From Ramazzottius varieornatus (lineage: Eukaryota; Tardigrada; Eutardigrada; Parachela; Ramazzottiidae), in assembly GCA_001949185.1 (NCBI GenBank), contig BDGG01000011.1, positions 1,536,597 through 1,600,596 on the forward strand: a DNA stretch of 64,000 nt, read 5' to 3'. A model generated the notes under the pieces. That model saw only the letters and a program-made list of their open reading frames with translations. It searched no databases and had not been told where the DNA came from. The position numbers and the translations under genes are program-made. Positions 34,372 to 46,401 of this stretch are shown piece by piece. Numbering within the stretch: position 1 is the stretch's first letter; each line of letters opens with the position of its first letter.

Positions 34372-34952
34372 TCACGGAAATTTCCCAGCCCGTTTTCCTC
34401 ATCAAACTTAATACCACACTGATGTTTCAGTTTGTTGATTTACTAATTCTACGATTTCATTTCCCGAAAATTCAGAAACGACCCGATAGAATAATATGGG
34501 CAAAACAATAAATACCAAATGTCCCCCGGAAAAATCCCCAAGAGCGACACGTACTCTTCAGGTCTATGCCTCGAACTAGCTTTCAAAATCGAATGATGTC
34601 CATGGATTCTGAGTGGGCCGGGCCCCGCCGGCCCACTGCTCAACGCGTCCCTGCATTAGTGCTGGTTTTTAGTTGTAGTACGGTAAAAATCACCTACCCG
34701 TGCCGCCGTATCAGAAAGGTATGGCCCATGATTTTCAATGTCGCATAATTTTTCATCGTACGTGTACAAATCATACCAAGTCGGTTCGACGGCACAATGC
34801 ACTTTAACCCACAACGAGTCCGCCAGTGAGAAAGCTATTAAGTCTATCACGGTATGACAACAGCTCCGACCGAAGCAGCTGTCTACCGTCGTCTAGCCGT
34901 CGTCAAACCATAAACCTTGTACACAAACAAAACATCCATAACAAGATTCCTT
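34372..34952. other. Gap between convergent genes; nothing firm
   Basis: There is a GC-rich palindrome GAGTGGGCCGGGCCC/GCCGGCCCACTGCTC at about 34610-34640, resembling a diverged copy at about 28991. A minus-strand open stretch (34656-34850, YDLYTYDEKLCDIENHGPYL) could be an exon of something, but no partner exon was found. No kinase-homology exon belonging to the upstream receptor is seen. Confidence 0.4.
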
Positions 34953-35949
34953 CTAATGTGACTTTTTATCATCAGGTTTGGCTGTCGAACCAGCTTTCAA
35001 ATCCTTCCCCTCATCTTTTGCTGTCTTCGCTTGGGCAGTTGCTGGTGGCGTTACATTTGCTTTCGCTGTTGTGCCTACTGGTTCTGTCGAAGAACTAGCT
35101 GCTTTGGGTAAATGAGGGTTAACGGGAACAAGATGAGAATGAAGTGGGGGTTTGTGATCAACCAGGGACTTAGTGCTATCCTTGACCGACTCTGCCATGT
35201 TCTTCACATCTGCTCTCAGCGAAGAGTTCCCATGCGAATCGTGACTGGCCACACTTCCAGAACTTGCCTTGCTGTGAGGGGTGGTGGCTTTTGCTCCAGG
35301 GAAAGTCAGAAGGTCGACTATTTTATTCGGAGCTGCGGCGATGGCTGAAAGACTCTTCGATACACCTGCAGTAATCAAAAGCAGGTAGGAACATCGGGAA
35401 GAGCGATAAAGGCAAGCTGCTGATGACAAGCCATACGGTAGGTTTTCCGACCGTGACAGTGTAAGAGAAGCCGACCCGACGGCCTGCTACAATGTCGCCT
35501 ACGTAGAACCGGAGCGCTGGTCGGCCATAGAGTACAACTGTCATGCTAGTCCGCACGTCACCAGGTATAACAAAACCGCCCATTGAGCCTGCCATAATAG
35601 ATTTCTACCATATTTTTACCTTTCCGTTTTAGCTTGTTCCTTACCGTAATTCCACTTGTCTACTAGATGGAAATCAGGCACTACCAGCTTCGGAACATTC
35701 ACCTGTAAAGAGAGGACGATGATGGGTCACATGGAAAAAGTCTGGAGCACGGGAGAAGCAAACCTTGTCGAGGTACGTTCTGATTTGAGGCACAATGACG
35801 GCCAAGGCGCTATGTTTGGCATTTTCGTATCCTGCGATCGTGGAAGCACTGTCTTTCCATATCCCACAAAGCGAAGTGACTTCTACAGCTGCAAGCGCCA
35901 CCCCAACCTTCACGAGACTCCTGCAGAGAAGAAGGCGCATCAAACCCAA
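34953..35949 (-). CDS. MIC13: MICOS complex subunit MIC13 (QIL1) with long C-terminal extension
   Basis: Exons on the minus strand: 35949-35764, 35702-35645, 35365-34953; phases agree and give 218 aa. MIC13 is a small inner-mitochondrial-membrane protein that bridges the MIC60 and MIC10 parts of the cristae-junction complex. The N-terminal hydrophobic segment (SLVKVGVALAAVEVTSLCGIW) followed by KDS and a helical stretch, then VPKLVVPDF and DKWNYGV, follows the order of Drosophila QIL1 and human MIC13 (GVWGDS, VPQLP, YNEGV). Family members are about 120 aa; here about 100 extra residues follow, hydrophilic and Ala/Lys/Ser/Thr/Pro-rich. The family call rests on short, weakly conserved motifs. 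Confidence 0.65.
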
Positions 35950-36535
35950 ATTGTATCGTGCATCACTGTTCGTGCAAGTAAGTGAAGTAACACTTACTTC
36001 GTTACCGAACGCATGCCGTACGATAAGTATTCTCCTTCAGTCCAAAATTCTCCTTAGATTACCGACTGAGGATCAAGCACAGTCGCCAAGATGCGCAGAC
36101 GAAGAAAGAGACTGCAAAATGCGAAGAAGCATCCACCCGAATGCTTCGTTTCCGTCGGAGAAGGTAATCAACAATCAAAGCCTGATACTGGTTTCGACGT
36201 CAGCGCGCCGCAGTGACGTCGCTCGCCACTTGTCGCAGCATTCGCATTTCACACACGCAGCATTCACATTTCGTTTCCGGCCAGAATCCGCCATCGCTTG
36301 TAGCAATCTTAGTGAGCACCAAGCACATGAAAGAACTTGACGGGAGCCCTGGAAGAAGCTGCGCAAAAAGTCCGACCGTTTGAACTGTCGGATCGACCAC
36401 GGTAGCGGATTACTTTGCTCACGAATCCAAAAACCAGGACGATAAATGTGGCAAGACATTTTTATGCATGGTTTACATGTGTCCTTGAATTGTATCGTAC
36501 TAATATATGAGACGCAAAAATAATACGCTTGATAT

Positions 36536-37751
36536 TTAGATTGTATGTGTGTTGTTGGAATTGCTGAGACGTGTCATGTTGGAGCTTGCGGAATCTGGCA
36601 GGGCGAAAGACGAAGAGTTGGTATGGTCCATTGAACTGTTGTTCACAGGAAGCTGAAACTGCGCCACGTAAAAGTTGCCGGCGACCGGGTTACCCAAGCT
36701 AAAATTCCTGGCGAAGTCCCGAATTTCAAAGTTCATTCTGCTGAGATTCAAGGACTGAATGAAAGAATCGGTAGCGTCGATCTTGCTGTTTTGAAGAAAA
36801 GCCAGGAACACGTAACGATGAGGACCTGAAAGATGCAAGAACTACAGTGTTTTCCTGCCGTACTTACTGATGAAAACGGTTCTTCGCTCAAGCCTTCACC
36901 TGTTCCATCCGCAGGATTTGCTCCAAAGTACGTTCCTAGAATATCCCCTTTATCGACGTTCCGTCCTGGAATATTGATGACAAGCCAGTGCTTGAGCGGA
37001 GATCTTGTCGGATTGGCTCGACTGGGTGTGTCCAAATCTGAAACGGAACTGATCACCAGAGGCTGAAAAATAAAAGTTCTGTAAAGAAAATGGTTGTTTT
37101 ATCAAGTGGAGCATGTAGTCGTTACTGTTGGCTGGAAGCTTGCGCCACTTGGAAAGCTCGCCAAGATTGTTTTCCAAGTGGCGCATGTTATCAGTTTCCT
37201 TGGATGGAAGCGTGCGTCTCTTGTAAAAGCAGCCTTGTCGAGCTTGTTTGCCGGACTCCCAAACGACTGAGTCATGGAATGGACTGCGCACTAACTTACC
37301 AGATTTACTGAGGGTGTAAAATTTGCAAGGGTCCGCTTTCCAGGCGACAAGCGCCGGAGGGTTTTGCACCATGTGGGCGGTCATTTCGTTGCCGTACATC
37401 ACCGTGATTCCCGTCGGATACAGGACCTAAATCATTAATCGTGCGTACGCGTATCCGTAAGTCCAGAGATCGACCTAACTTATCAGTGGTGATGTGATGA
37501 GAGAAATAAAGCTGTACCTCGAGTATGTCAGGCGGTGAAACGTCGATAAGGTCAGGGACAATGCAGTTCCGCTCAAATACGTTCGAACCATTTCCGGCGC
37601 ACATCGCACGCATAGACTGTACTGCGGACGTTGAATTTATGGAAGTAAGGTTGAAATTTCCTTGCTGCCCGAAGCATAGCTGGACAAAGCCCGAGGAAAT
37701 GAGCACAGCGGAGACGCATGCAATCAGTGCAACTGGGGAAAGATGATCCAT
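36536..37751 (-). CDS. Secreted phosphatidylethanolamine-binding protein (PEBP family)
   Basis: Exons on the minus strand: 37751-37518, 37426-37300, 37037-36900, 36825-36536; 262 aa. PEBPs bind anionic phospholipid head groups and in animals modulate kinases or act extracellularly. After a signal peptide (VALIACVSAVLISSGFVQLC) come VPDLID, PPDILEVLYPTG, the DLDTPSRANP motif (family DPDxPSRxxP), KHWLVINIPG, GTGPHRYVFL and FSLGNPVAGNFYVAQF, all diagnostic for PEBP. The splice choices were fixed by restoring these motifs in phase. The tail is Asn/Ser-rich with several N-x-S/T sites. The signal peptide makes this an extracellular or antigenic-type PEBP rather than the cytosolic RKIP form. Intron 2 contains the palindromic repeat. 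Confidence 0.92.
37100..37225. repeat. Palindromic repeat pair in PEBP intron 2
   Basis: Hairpins near 37100-37152 (CAAGTGGAGCATGT / CTTGCGCCACTTGG) and 37175-37222 (CAAGTGGCGCATGT / GTGCGTCTCTTG), followed by the family tail CTTGTCGAGCTTGTTTGCC. Confidence 0.75.
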
Positions 37752-39209
37752 AATTTTCCGCGCGCTGGAAAATAAACTGATATTCTAATGGTCGTTAGGA
37801 ACAGTCAAAGTGCAACTGGAATTCTAAAAGACAAAGCTTTGTGGCAATATCTATGGCATTCTTCGCGGCAAACTTGACGCTTGAACTTTGACGAGATGAG
37901 GCGGAAGAACGACTTATAGTTCAGAGGCTTCTACGTTCATAACGTGCATAATGTGGCCAACGAAAACCGTGCATCACATGACCAATGTGTTTTCGTTTTG
38001 CTTCCTACCATATGAAAAAAAGTTTAACGACGATTTAATGCTGCAGGTTTCTGTTTGTGATTCATTAGCATGCGGTATAGTTTCACATGTCAACGCTATT
38101 GCCTGTCACAATGAATTATGGAAGTGGTTATTGAGCGGGTCATTTTTGCCACCCTACCGCTATGTCGTACGTTTAGTAGACGCTTCAGTCGAGTGCTAGC
38201 TGGAAAGTCGAGTATTGCTTTGCGTGGGTCGTCCGTTGTTTATTTCCTTGTCTTTAAAGACCTAGCTCATCAAGGCCGCGCTGGGTTCCGCACTCAAAAC
38301 TCAGGTCAGAGTTCGACTTGTGGGGGAAGAGGGAGTGTGCTCACTGCGCTACTGCGAAGCTGCGTCTCTTGGGAAGATGACGAAGCGCACGAGCGCTGTT
38401 CATCATTAGCGTCATGGACATCAGCTTTTATAACCAGTGTGTAGATTTTACTGATTGCTAGGTTTGCACCCTTATGCCATCTCCCTCGATCACCTCTGTA
38501 CAAACAGCTTCCGTAATATCCGTCATTCATCGCTTTGCCCACAGTATACAGTGTTAGATTCACTGCGGCGCAACACAGTACAAAGTGTTTTGTAAGATTA
38601 AAGCGACTTCCGCAGTTGTCAAACCAGTCCAGTCGCTCTTCAAAGTCCGTCAAGGATACTACTAGATTCAGTGCGCTTGTTGCTCTCGACACCTCCGACA
38701 AAAACGTTCCACTCCCCAGTTCGGCGCCATCAACAACGTTGATCCAAATCTCTTCTGCAGACCACGCCTTCCATGCTACGTGATTAACTCTAAGGCAGTA
38801 CTTTTGTACAGTCACTCTGGACAATTTTTTACGGGTTAATCCTTGTTCGAATGGACAGTGGCCATTTTATCCGATCTGCGGTTTGACGTCGGGAGTCGGG
38901 ACCAAATCTGCGGTATGGTAAAATTGTATTGCGAAGCCCTTACCGATATTTCGTCACTCCTGAAAAGCATCTACCTGACGCAAGCGTAGTAACAAGGACG
39001 CCGAACACAGTTGCTGACGTCAGATAGGCGAAATTCAGAACTGCGCTTTATTGGTGGTTCAACTGCCGTATACAGTTATAGTACACGGTTATTTCTCGTC
39101 CGAAGTCCAAAACTCATCACAATTTCAGTCCTTGTTGTCCATCTACCATTTTACTGCCGAGAATCATTCCACGGATGATGCCTGTCGTTTCTCCTTGCAG
39201 GCAAAGACC
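37752..39209. other. Intergenic; one unsupported long minus-strand frame
   Basis: A 172-codon minus-strand open frame spans 38306-38824. I do not recognise it and it could be chance, a relic or a lineage-specific gene; its composition (many W, C and scattered charge) is not obviously domain-like. The rest of the interval shows nothing. Confidence 0.35.
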
Positions 39210-41147
39210 ATGACGCCTTCGCTCCATCTTCCCTTCCGTCGGACGAAATCCTCGGTGGACCACAACAGCTGTGTCCGCACTGGTCAGCAGCTGATCGCCT
39301 CACCCAAATCGCCCGTGTCCAAAAGCGTCTCTCTCCAGTCTTCCACCAGTCAAACCTCCCTTCTCCACACTTCCCCAGACAGCTGTGCCAAGTCCGGCAC
39401 TGCTGGTGGCATCATCAAGTACATCCAGAACAAAATGCGTCGTTCATCCCTCTATTCTACCAACAACTCGGACACTGACTCGGACCATGGATTCGGTCAA
39501 GATCGACCGTACACCGTCGCTATCTCGAACGAGAACAAAGAAGCAAAGGATGGTCCACAGTTGACGCTGAGGGCCAGACGCAATGGACTGTGGCCGCTGA
39601 CGTTGAACAGTAATGACGATTTGGTGTCGTCGTCATCGTCGAGTAATAAAACGCTGCCGAGACAGTCAGCCAACACATGGCTGAGTGTCCCACCGGAGCT
39701 GCCACCGAGAGTCCCGGAGAGAAGCCCCGTAAGCTTGGGCCTCGTTCCACCCACGCCGACATCCAGGTCCAATCCCAGGACGCCCCAGTCCTGCTCGTCG
39801 CTGTCCTCCTACGAAATCCCGCTGGGACTGGATGAAGTGGGCCAAGTTCCCATTCCATCACCATCCAGTACAAATCGTCCCAGTGAGTGAAAAGCTATTC
39901 TCGCCGTGCGATAACCTCGTGGCATCTCGCACTTTCGTACACCCTGGTCGGATTTATTGTCCGTACCTGGGAGCTCGGCGAACAAACTCAAAACCATTTT
40001 TTTCTCGATTGGCGCACATTGTTGGTGTAAATAGCTGAAGAGGTGCGCCACTGGAGCAAATAGAATCAGCAACATCGCTCCCTCAAGTGGCGCATGTTGT
40101 TAGTGTTCTTGGCCGGGAGTGTCCGCCACGTGATTGGAGTCGGCGGTTCTTCAGGATAATTTGCTGTTTGTGACTGCTGACATCGATTGTTAACTGTCGA
40201 GTGTAATATTCGTTTTAGTGCAATGTTCAGTCGCCAAGAACTACAAGCCTTTTCTTCCGTCCATCCTGTCGGAAGATACTCCGCCGGAAGAAGACGCCCC
40301 TCTTCCGCCGCTGCCTTCACCCCTTCCTTCGCCCCTTCGCGACCATATTCCGTCATGCCACGAAGACTTCTCCGTTACAGCCGAACTCCACAAACTAGCC
40401 AAGTGCGGCTGGTACTGGGGTCCCATCACTCGTTCCGACGCCGAGCAGAAGCTGCTGGACAAACCTGACGGCACCTTCCTCGTCAGAAACTCCCTCGACC
40501 AGAACTACATCCTCAGCTTGAGCTTCAGATCACTCGGACAATCACTACATGCCAGAATCGAATATTCCAATGGCCGATTCAGCTTCTGCCCCAGGTAAAG
40601 TCTCTTTTACACGAGGACTTGTCAGGATCGTTTCCCCAAGTGGCGCACGCTTCAACCAACCACTCCGCAAACGTGCGCCAGTTGTGAAAACAATCAGACT
40701 CCACAAGATCGTTCTCTCAAGCGGCGCACTCCTGCAGCGTTATTGGCTATCAGTGTGCGCTAATTGGGAAAACGACCTTGTCGAGTTTTTTACCGAGTTC
40801 GAAAATATCAAGTTTTAAAAACCAATCAACCGCGCAATAATATGAGTAATTTCAATGATTTTATTCTTTTCAGGTTGGACGAAGAGACGTTTCCATCAGT
40901 GGTGGACCTGGTGGAGAAAGCCATGGAGAAAGCGACGGTCTGTTACAGTCGGGCAAGAGACCCGGACAGTCCGACGTTTCCTGTCAGGTTGCTCTACCCT
41001 GTCAGTCGCTTCTCCGAAGTTCCTTCCCTAAAGTACCTCTGTCGGTTCGCCATCAGGTTGGATCTCCGAGCGGAACACTGGGAAGATGCTCGCTTACCTA
41101 ACACTGTCCGCAAATACATCTCCTTCGAGCACCCGCTAGTCAGCTAA
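39210..41147 (+). CDS. Suppressor of cytokine signalling, SOCS6/7-like
   Basis: Exons: 39210-39882, 40219-40594, 40874-41147; 440 aa. SOCS proteins bind phosphotyrosine through SH2 and recruit Elongin B/C-Cullin5 through the SOCS box to ubiquitinate receptor-associated proteins. The first 285 residues are Ser/Pro-rich and disordered. The SH2 domain begins at GWYWGPITRSDAEQKLL, with FLVRNS (the FLVRxS phosphotyrosine-binding Arg), YILSLSFRS and RIEYSNGRFSF; this wording matches SOCS6/SOCS7 rather than SOCS1-3. The SOCS box is PSLKYLCRFAIR (BC box) followed by LPNTVRKYI. The start at 39210 follows an acceptor-like CTCCTTGCAG at 39200, so a non-coding 5' exon is likely; an in-frame ATG at 39051 is possible. 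AATAAA follows at 41261. Confidence 0.9.
40008..40134. repeat. Palindromic repeat pair in SOCS intron 1
   Basis: Hairpins near 40010-40054 (GATTGGCGCACATT / GTGCGCCACTGG) and 40083-40134 (CAAGTGGCGCATGT / GTCCGCCACGTG). Confidence 0.7.
40637..40785. repeat. Palindromic repeat pair in SOCS intron 2
   Basis: Hairpins near 40637-40684 (CAAGTGGCGCACGC / CGTGCGCCAGTTG) and 40716-40770 (CAAGCGGCGCACTC / TGTGCGCTAATTGG), then the family tail ACCTTGTCGAGTTTTTTACC. Confidence 0.75.
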
Positions 41148-41984
41148 GAAGAATCACAACAGATAAAACACAAAACGCGAAAGCGTCTTTTTACTGTTTT
41201 CTAATTCTGCACGTTTTACCAACTAACGCAACCTTCCTGTTTCTATGATCTGCAGTCCACAATAAAACTATCGACCTAACTACGCGCTTTTGTATTTTTA
41301 TGGAATTCTTTTGACGAAGAGCTTTTTCAGTCTGCGTGTTGACTTATGGTGGAGTCATCTTTGCTCGCAGCGTCTTTCTTCGTAGTTACCATTTTTGAAC
41401 GTGAGCTGAAATGATCAAAAACAGATTCTGCTGCTGTCTGGTTTTATGATTGTCGAGCGAGAAGCCACTTCTGTACATTAATAAATCACCACAGAGTGGT
41501 CACTAAATTTCGATGTGAGTTTGCTCCTGACGGGGCGTACAATAAGCCAAGTATAAACATTGGCTACATTCCTCGACCTGGTTACTTTCAAGCGCCTCTA
41601 AATCTGCAGTTGACACTTTACAACGACCACGCCAAGGCTAGAGGCCTTTCCTTTGTTTAGTGCCGTCTCAGGCACTTAGCCGCTCTGGTGTTACTGCCGC
41701 ACAAGACAGCGATATACAGTGAGCAAATATTGAACTTGGCGATGCATTAACAGCTTTGCGACAAAGGCGAGATTACCCTTCACGGTTGTTAACCACGAAC
41801 AATTTACCATAGCCCATCAGCCCTAAAACCGTAGGAGACCCACACCAACCCGCGACAAACAGATATCTTACTTATAAGGCATCTCATCGTCGACTTCTGA
41901 CAACCTTCTAGTCCAGAAGTTAGCTGCAACGACGAAGCACTAGAAAGTTCTTCGCTGATTCCATCCAAGCATATTTGACATCTG
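41148..41984. other. Convergent 3' gap between SOCS and COQ9; nothing seen
   Basis: Apart from the SOCS polyadenylation signal at 41261-41266, there is no gene, repeat or structured element that I can support. Confidence 0.5.
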
Positions 41985-43568
41985 TCAAACCAAAAATAAA
42001 ATGTTACACCGGGATGCGTCTTCCCGATGAACGGTCAGATGCCGCATGCTTCGAAAAATAGACCAACTTCTTACCGTCGCTGAAGCTGCTTGAAGGAATG
42101 GCACGATATTCAGGAGCGGTTGTTGGACCTGCAGAAAAAAAGATACTAAAAGCCGCAGCCATCTAGAAGAGAAGAGATATGATGCATAATATACAGCGTA
42201 GGAGTACGGATTTGAATATGAAAAGCACCAACACTCTTTGGACAATGGCACTTACAGTACAGTAGTTTTTACAACTAGAGAAATTTCGCACCTTTGCTGC
42301 CTTGTTGTGTAGCCGTACAAAGTCTTCAGCACGTCTCTCCAAAAAATCCCACGTATCCTGATAGCCTTCCGACCTATCTTGCAGCAAGTAAAGCTCTGTG
42401 GACTGGTACAGCGCAATGATGGCTATGCGTTTCGCATACCAATTTGACTGCAAAGAGGGTCCCATCATTGATTTTGACAAAACTCACAAGTTAAACCAAA
42501 GAAGAAAACAAAACTATATCAGCGTACGTCGATCTTGTTATCCCCTAAAAGGTGCCAAATATCGTCCGCCAACTGGCCAACCAGCCGGAGACCTTGTCGG
42601 GTATTCTGCGGTAGGGACAGCAAAGCTATGGCGTCCTTCCAGTCACTTCCGTAGGCCGTGTTCAGCTCCAGCCGGGCTCGGATGGCTGATACCAAGTATT
42701 CTTTGAATGATATACCTGGCTCGGCTTTTTGCCGTTCGAAAGGCTGGAAGGTAGCTTCGAACTGCCGGTTGCTTTGGTCGTAGGCGTAGATGACCAGATC
42801 GAGGCCGCCGTTCGGACACAGACCGTGAGCGATGGACGGCAGACCGCTTTTTTCCGCACCTGCAACCAATCAACCCAAATTGTTGACGACATACAGTACT
42901 TCCAAAACATCGAGGAAAATTCGTATCAGACTGCTCTACGAAAAAGGTTGATACGAGAATTAATTGGAGCTCGCCAAGGATACCCGGCAGGACTGATTCC
43001 GAAGTGGCGCATGCTATCAGTGTTACCGGCTGGAAGAGTGCGCCAGTTGAAAACACAATCTTGTCGCGTTCGTTTGTACACATTTCAAGTGGAGCACGTT
43101 TTCACTGTATTGGATGGAATCGTGCGCAACTCGGGGTCTACCTTTGGCGAGGGCTTCGATGGTCCATCCATATTCAGGCACGTAACTCAGCCCCGCATTC
43201 AAGATCCGTTCCTTCAACTGCTTGCCGGAATTCGAGCTTGAGGGCTCTTCCTGGAAGTCATCTGAAGTTGAGCTTGCGAAGGTGCTGGTGCTGGAATCCG
43301 ACGAGCGTGCTGGTGAAGCTTCCGCGTCGCCGTCGCTTGTGCTGGTGGTGCTTGCGGAATGTGAGACGGTCATTCTTTCCTTGAACTTCTCGTTCAGACT
43401 ATCTTCGAGATGGAAACGCGAAGTGGAAAGCTTGAAGGGCGTCGTGGAATACTGGGCGAAGCGAGTGGGAGCTCTCCCATGGGGACACCTCGCTAAAAAT
43501 ACACAAGAAAGAAGTTCGACAAATATTCCGGAAGGAATTTCTCTTTCGATCGTTTTTTTACGTCTCAA
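41985..43568 (-). CDS. COQ9: Ubiquinone biosynthesis protein COQ9
   Basis: Exons on the minus strand: 43568-43142, 42859-42528, 42447-42292, 42128-41985; 352 aa (human 318). COQ9 is a mitochondrial matrix lipid-binding TetR-fold protein that delivers coenzyme Q intermediates to COQ7. Family blocks seen in order: QLKERILNAGLSYVPEYGWT (human LRAALEFVPAHGWT), DWKDAIALLSLPQNT, LADDIWHLLGD (DDMWHYAGD), NWYAKRIAIIALYQSTELY and DTWDFLERR. The N-terminus includes RFAQYSTTPF, like a mitochondrial presequence, but the true start is unsure: an acceptor-like TTTTTAG just upstream of the presequence suggests a further 5' exon. A donor-like GTAAGA in the last exon means the extreme C-terminus could differ. 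Intron 1 holds the palindromic repeat. Confidence 0.9.
42998..43137. repeat. Palindromic repeat pair in COQ9 intron 1
   Basis: Hairpins near 42999-43049 (GAAGTGGCGCATGC / GTGCGCCAGTTGA) and 43085-43135 (CAAGTGGAGCACGT / CGTGCGCAACTCG). Confidence 0.75.
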
Positions 43569-43765
43569 TCGAGATCAAAAATTCCGTTTATACAATCATT
43601 ATTTTGTCTTCATTGCCGAATTTTTTATCGGCGAGCTCAGAGAGCTCATGGAGAGCAACAGCACAGAAATTCTAAAGGGGAATCGATAACGAGAGAAGGC
43701 AATGAATAATTACATTCAACATCGCATTCCCAAGCAGGAAAATTCTCAAAGGCAGAAACATTGGA

Positions 43766-45867
43766 TCAAAGCTTGATAGAAGTTTCCAAGCGCTCAATTT
43801 GGGTAGAAAGACCATCCAAAGACATGAGTAAAATGCCAGCATCGAACTCGTGCTTCTGAGCGATCATCTGTGCCTGTTCCGCCGTCACTTCCGGCCCCAT
43901 CGAGTCTCGGCTTGCGCCTTCCTTCTGCTTGGCCCCAAGCCTCTCCGCCTCTTTCCGACTCCACAGTTCCTCCCTCACTTGTTCCATATGTTCGTCCACA
44001 GCATTCTTCCACCGATCGCGGAACTTCATCACACCCTCGATGACGTCCCTGACGCCACTCTTGTTCTCTTCATCCAGAGACAGCATCACTGTGAAAACAC
44101 CCGAGATATTCGCCAACAAACCACAAACGTTCGAAGAAAAATTCTCCGTCGAGAAGAACAGCTTAAACAAGTATCGATATTCTTCTTGAGAAAAAGTAGA
44201 AAGAGATGCGTTACGGAGAGGATCAACCATGGGTCTCTTGACAGCCATCACGAGAACTTCAAGGATCGCGGGGAAGTTTGACATTCCTTCCGTTGTCCAA
44301 ATCTCCCCAACAGTCTTAACTAAAACTTCGATACTCATTTTCAGGAAACATTTCTGTACGAGCAAATACAGTCTCTTTCTGTGCTTCTCATTCTCCGACA
44401 GCGAAGTTTCTTTCAGGAAATCTACAAGGCGATCCTTGAGGAGAGGTGAAGTTGCTTCAGAGTCGAGAGACCGATCCGGAAGTTGATCGATGAGATTACC
44501 GAGAAAATGCACATTCTGCTGCTTCAACGAAGCACTGTGGAAATCAGCGAAAGGTAGGACGATGTCGTTGAGAAAGTACAGCGGAGAAAGAACCGCGGGA
44601 AAGTTGTCAGGAAGTACGTCGCAGATTTTGACGAGGAAGGCCAAGTGAGCGATGCTGTCCCTGCTGACGGGACATCGCATCAAGCCATCACCGACTTCCG
44701 GCTGGCTTTTCCGGCTCCACGTTGTAAAGACTGAGTAGTCTGGAACAACCTGACCTAACAGAGCTACGATACGAGTGTAGGAAGCGAAGCTTTTGGCGAA
44801 AGACACGGGCATGAAACCGAGTGGGGCTGCTAGAAGGTGAAGCAAGGAGCGACCCAGACATTGACGATACTTGAGCACGGCCTCTTCTTCCGAGCAGTTC
44901 TTTTCTGCTGGGAAGTTGAAAGTGGTGCGGGAGAGCTTGACAGCTTCAACGAAGGATGAGTCGAAGTCGCAGACAAGAGCGTGCATCCGTAGGAGATGCT
45001 CAAACTGAAAGGAGAACAGAACCGTTAGATTTGTAGCTGAGCACGAAGCTTTCGCTTGATTGAATACGGAAGCAACGCTTGATTGCTCAAGCGGCGAAGT
45101 TCAGCGCATGACGTCACGCTTTTACCGGAAATGCCGTTGTTCATAAGTGACGCACGACGTTGGCACCGTCACTTGACTGAACAAGACGGTTGGGGCTGAG
45201 TGAGAAAATGACGTCAGCGTTCTGGACTTTGCCGTATATAAAATATAAAGGCACGTTTGATGACGTCATGTGCCACTCTGAAAAACTTTAGTATTTCATC
45301 GGAAGTAGCTTGCTGACTTACGTTGTCCGACGAATCTTCTCCGTCTTGGCGGTTCCAGTCGAAGTCGCCCACGTAATCGTCCAGTTGAGACAGGACCGAA
45401 GACAGCCAGAACAGTCGGAACTTGCTCAAACGAAGTAAGGTACCTTGGATATTCGGCAGGAAGAATTCAACTTCAGCAGCCGTATGCTCTTCCTTGTCCA
45501 AGACGCTACTGAAGTAGATGATCAGCTCTTCGGCGCGCCCATATTCACACAGAACATACATCAGCATTTCTAGGGTAGGACGGAAGACGTTACTGAGAGG
45601 AGAGCGGACTGTGATGCTGACGGTGGCGATGATGTCTTCGCAGTGGTCGATGATGCTCTGCCGCTGTGAGGCAGGATGCTCCAAGAGTTTCTCCAGAGCG
45701 CTGGCGGACCTTGCCATCACGGCGGTGATCACCTTCTTATGCCAGTGCTGGTGAGGGAGAGCGTCGTCATCGTTGAATGTGTCCATCGTGTCAGCGTCAG
45801 CGTCCATCTTTTGTCTCTTCGCCAGCGTGAAAGACTTTTCGACGAAAGCCTCGCTTCCTACTCGCAA
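43766..45867 (-). CDS. GLMN: Glomulin (FAP68), cullin-RING ligase inhibitor
   Basis: Two exons on the minus strand, 45867-45322 and 45004-43766, give 594 aa, the same length as human glomulin. Glomulin is a helical-repeat protein that binds RBX1 and blocks E2 recruitment to cullin-RING ligases. The clearest shared block is DSIAHLAFLVKICDVLPDNFPAVLSPLYFL (first 20: DSIAHLAFLVKICDVLPDNF), matching human DSMASLAYLVFVQ...LPMVLSPLYLL. The C-terminal DAGILLMSLDGLSTQIERL matches human ALFTFDLIESVLARVEEL. The rest is Leu-rich and all-helical in character. The start at 45867 is the first ATG of the long frame; an internal ATG at about 45807 (MDADADTMD) is an alternative. The gene is head-to-head with NELF-E, with about 535 bp between start codons. 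Confidence 0.75.
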
Positions 45868-46401
45868 CCGTAGTGCATAGATGAACTTAAGATTATGAGC
45901 CCTATTTCAGAAGTCAGTTTCTCAAAGTTTCCGTGGCTCACTTACAGGAGCGAGGCGAGGAGACAGTTGAGATGGCCGGTCGATGCTTGACTGCAGTTTG
46001 AACGGCCCGCAAAGAGATCATGTCGCAGAGAGCTTCGAGCAGACAGCTTCTAGAGTTCAACAGAACAAGATCAGGAAGGTATGTGGTCAGAGCGCAAGAG
46101 ACAGTGAGGGAACTTAGGCGGATAGCAAGAAGCAGGAAGAAGAATCGACAATCGTGATTCTGGATTCTACAATCTGAATAGTAAAAAGTAAAAACTGAGA
46201 AATTTGAAAAATCTGAAATTTAAATTTGGGAAAGTATCAGCAGTCAAGCCTCGCTGTCAATCAACCCGAAGGTTCTTTTTAGCTGTTTTGTTTTTAAATT
46301 TTAATTATAAAATATATTCTGTTTCCGGTTCTTCGCCTGCTAGGCTGCTGCATCTGACAGTCTGACTGGGCTGCATCATTCATCCGAGAAGGTCTATCCT
46401 C
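45868..46401. promoter_or_regulatory. Putative shared promoter region of glomulin and NELF-E
   Basis: 535 bp separate the divergent start codons. No ORF or repeat is present. An acceptor-like site upstream of the glomulin ATG hints that part of this interval is a 5' UTR intron. Bidirectional promoter use is an inference from the spacing only. Confidence 0.35.

Noticed and set aside
35323-35595. Minus-strand frame GSMGGFVIPGDV... as an extra MIC13 exon
   Set aside because: The phase and family order (WNYG joined directly to VSKSL) work when this segment is treated as intron.
39497-39873. Minus-strand open frames of 91-117 codons opposite the SOCS gene
   Set aside because: Shadow frames of the Ser/Pro-rich SOCS coding exon.
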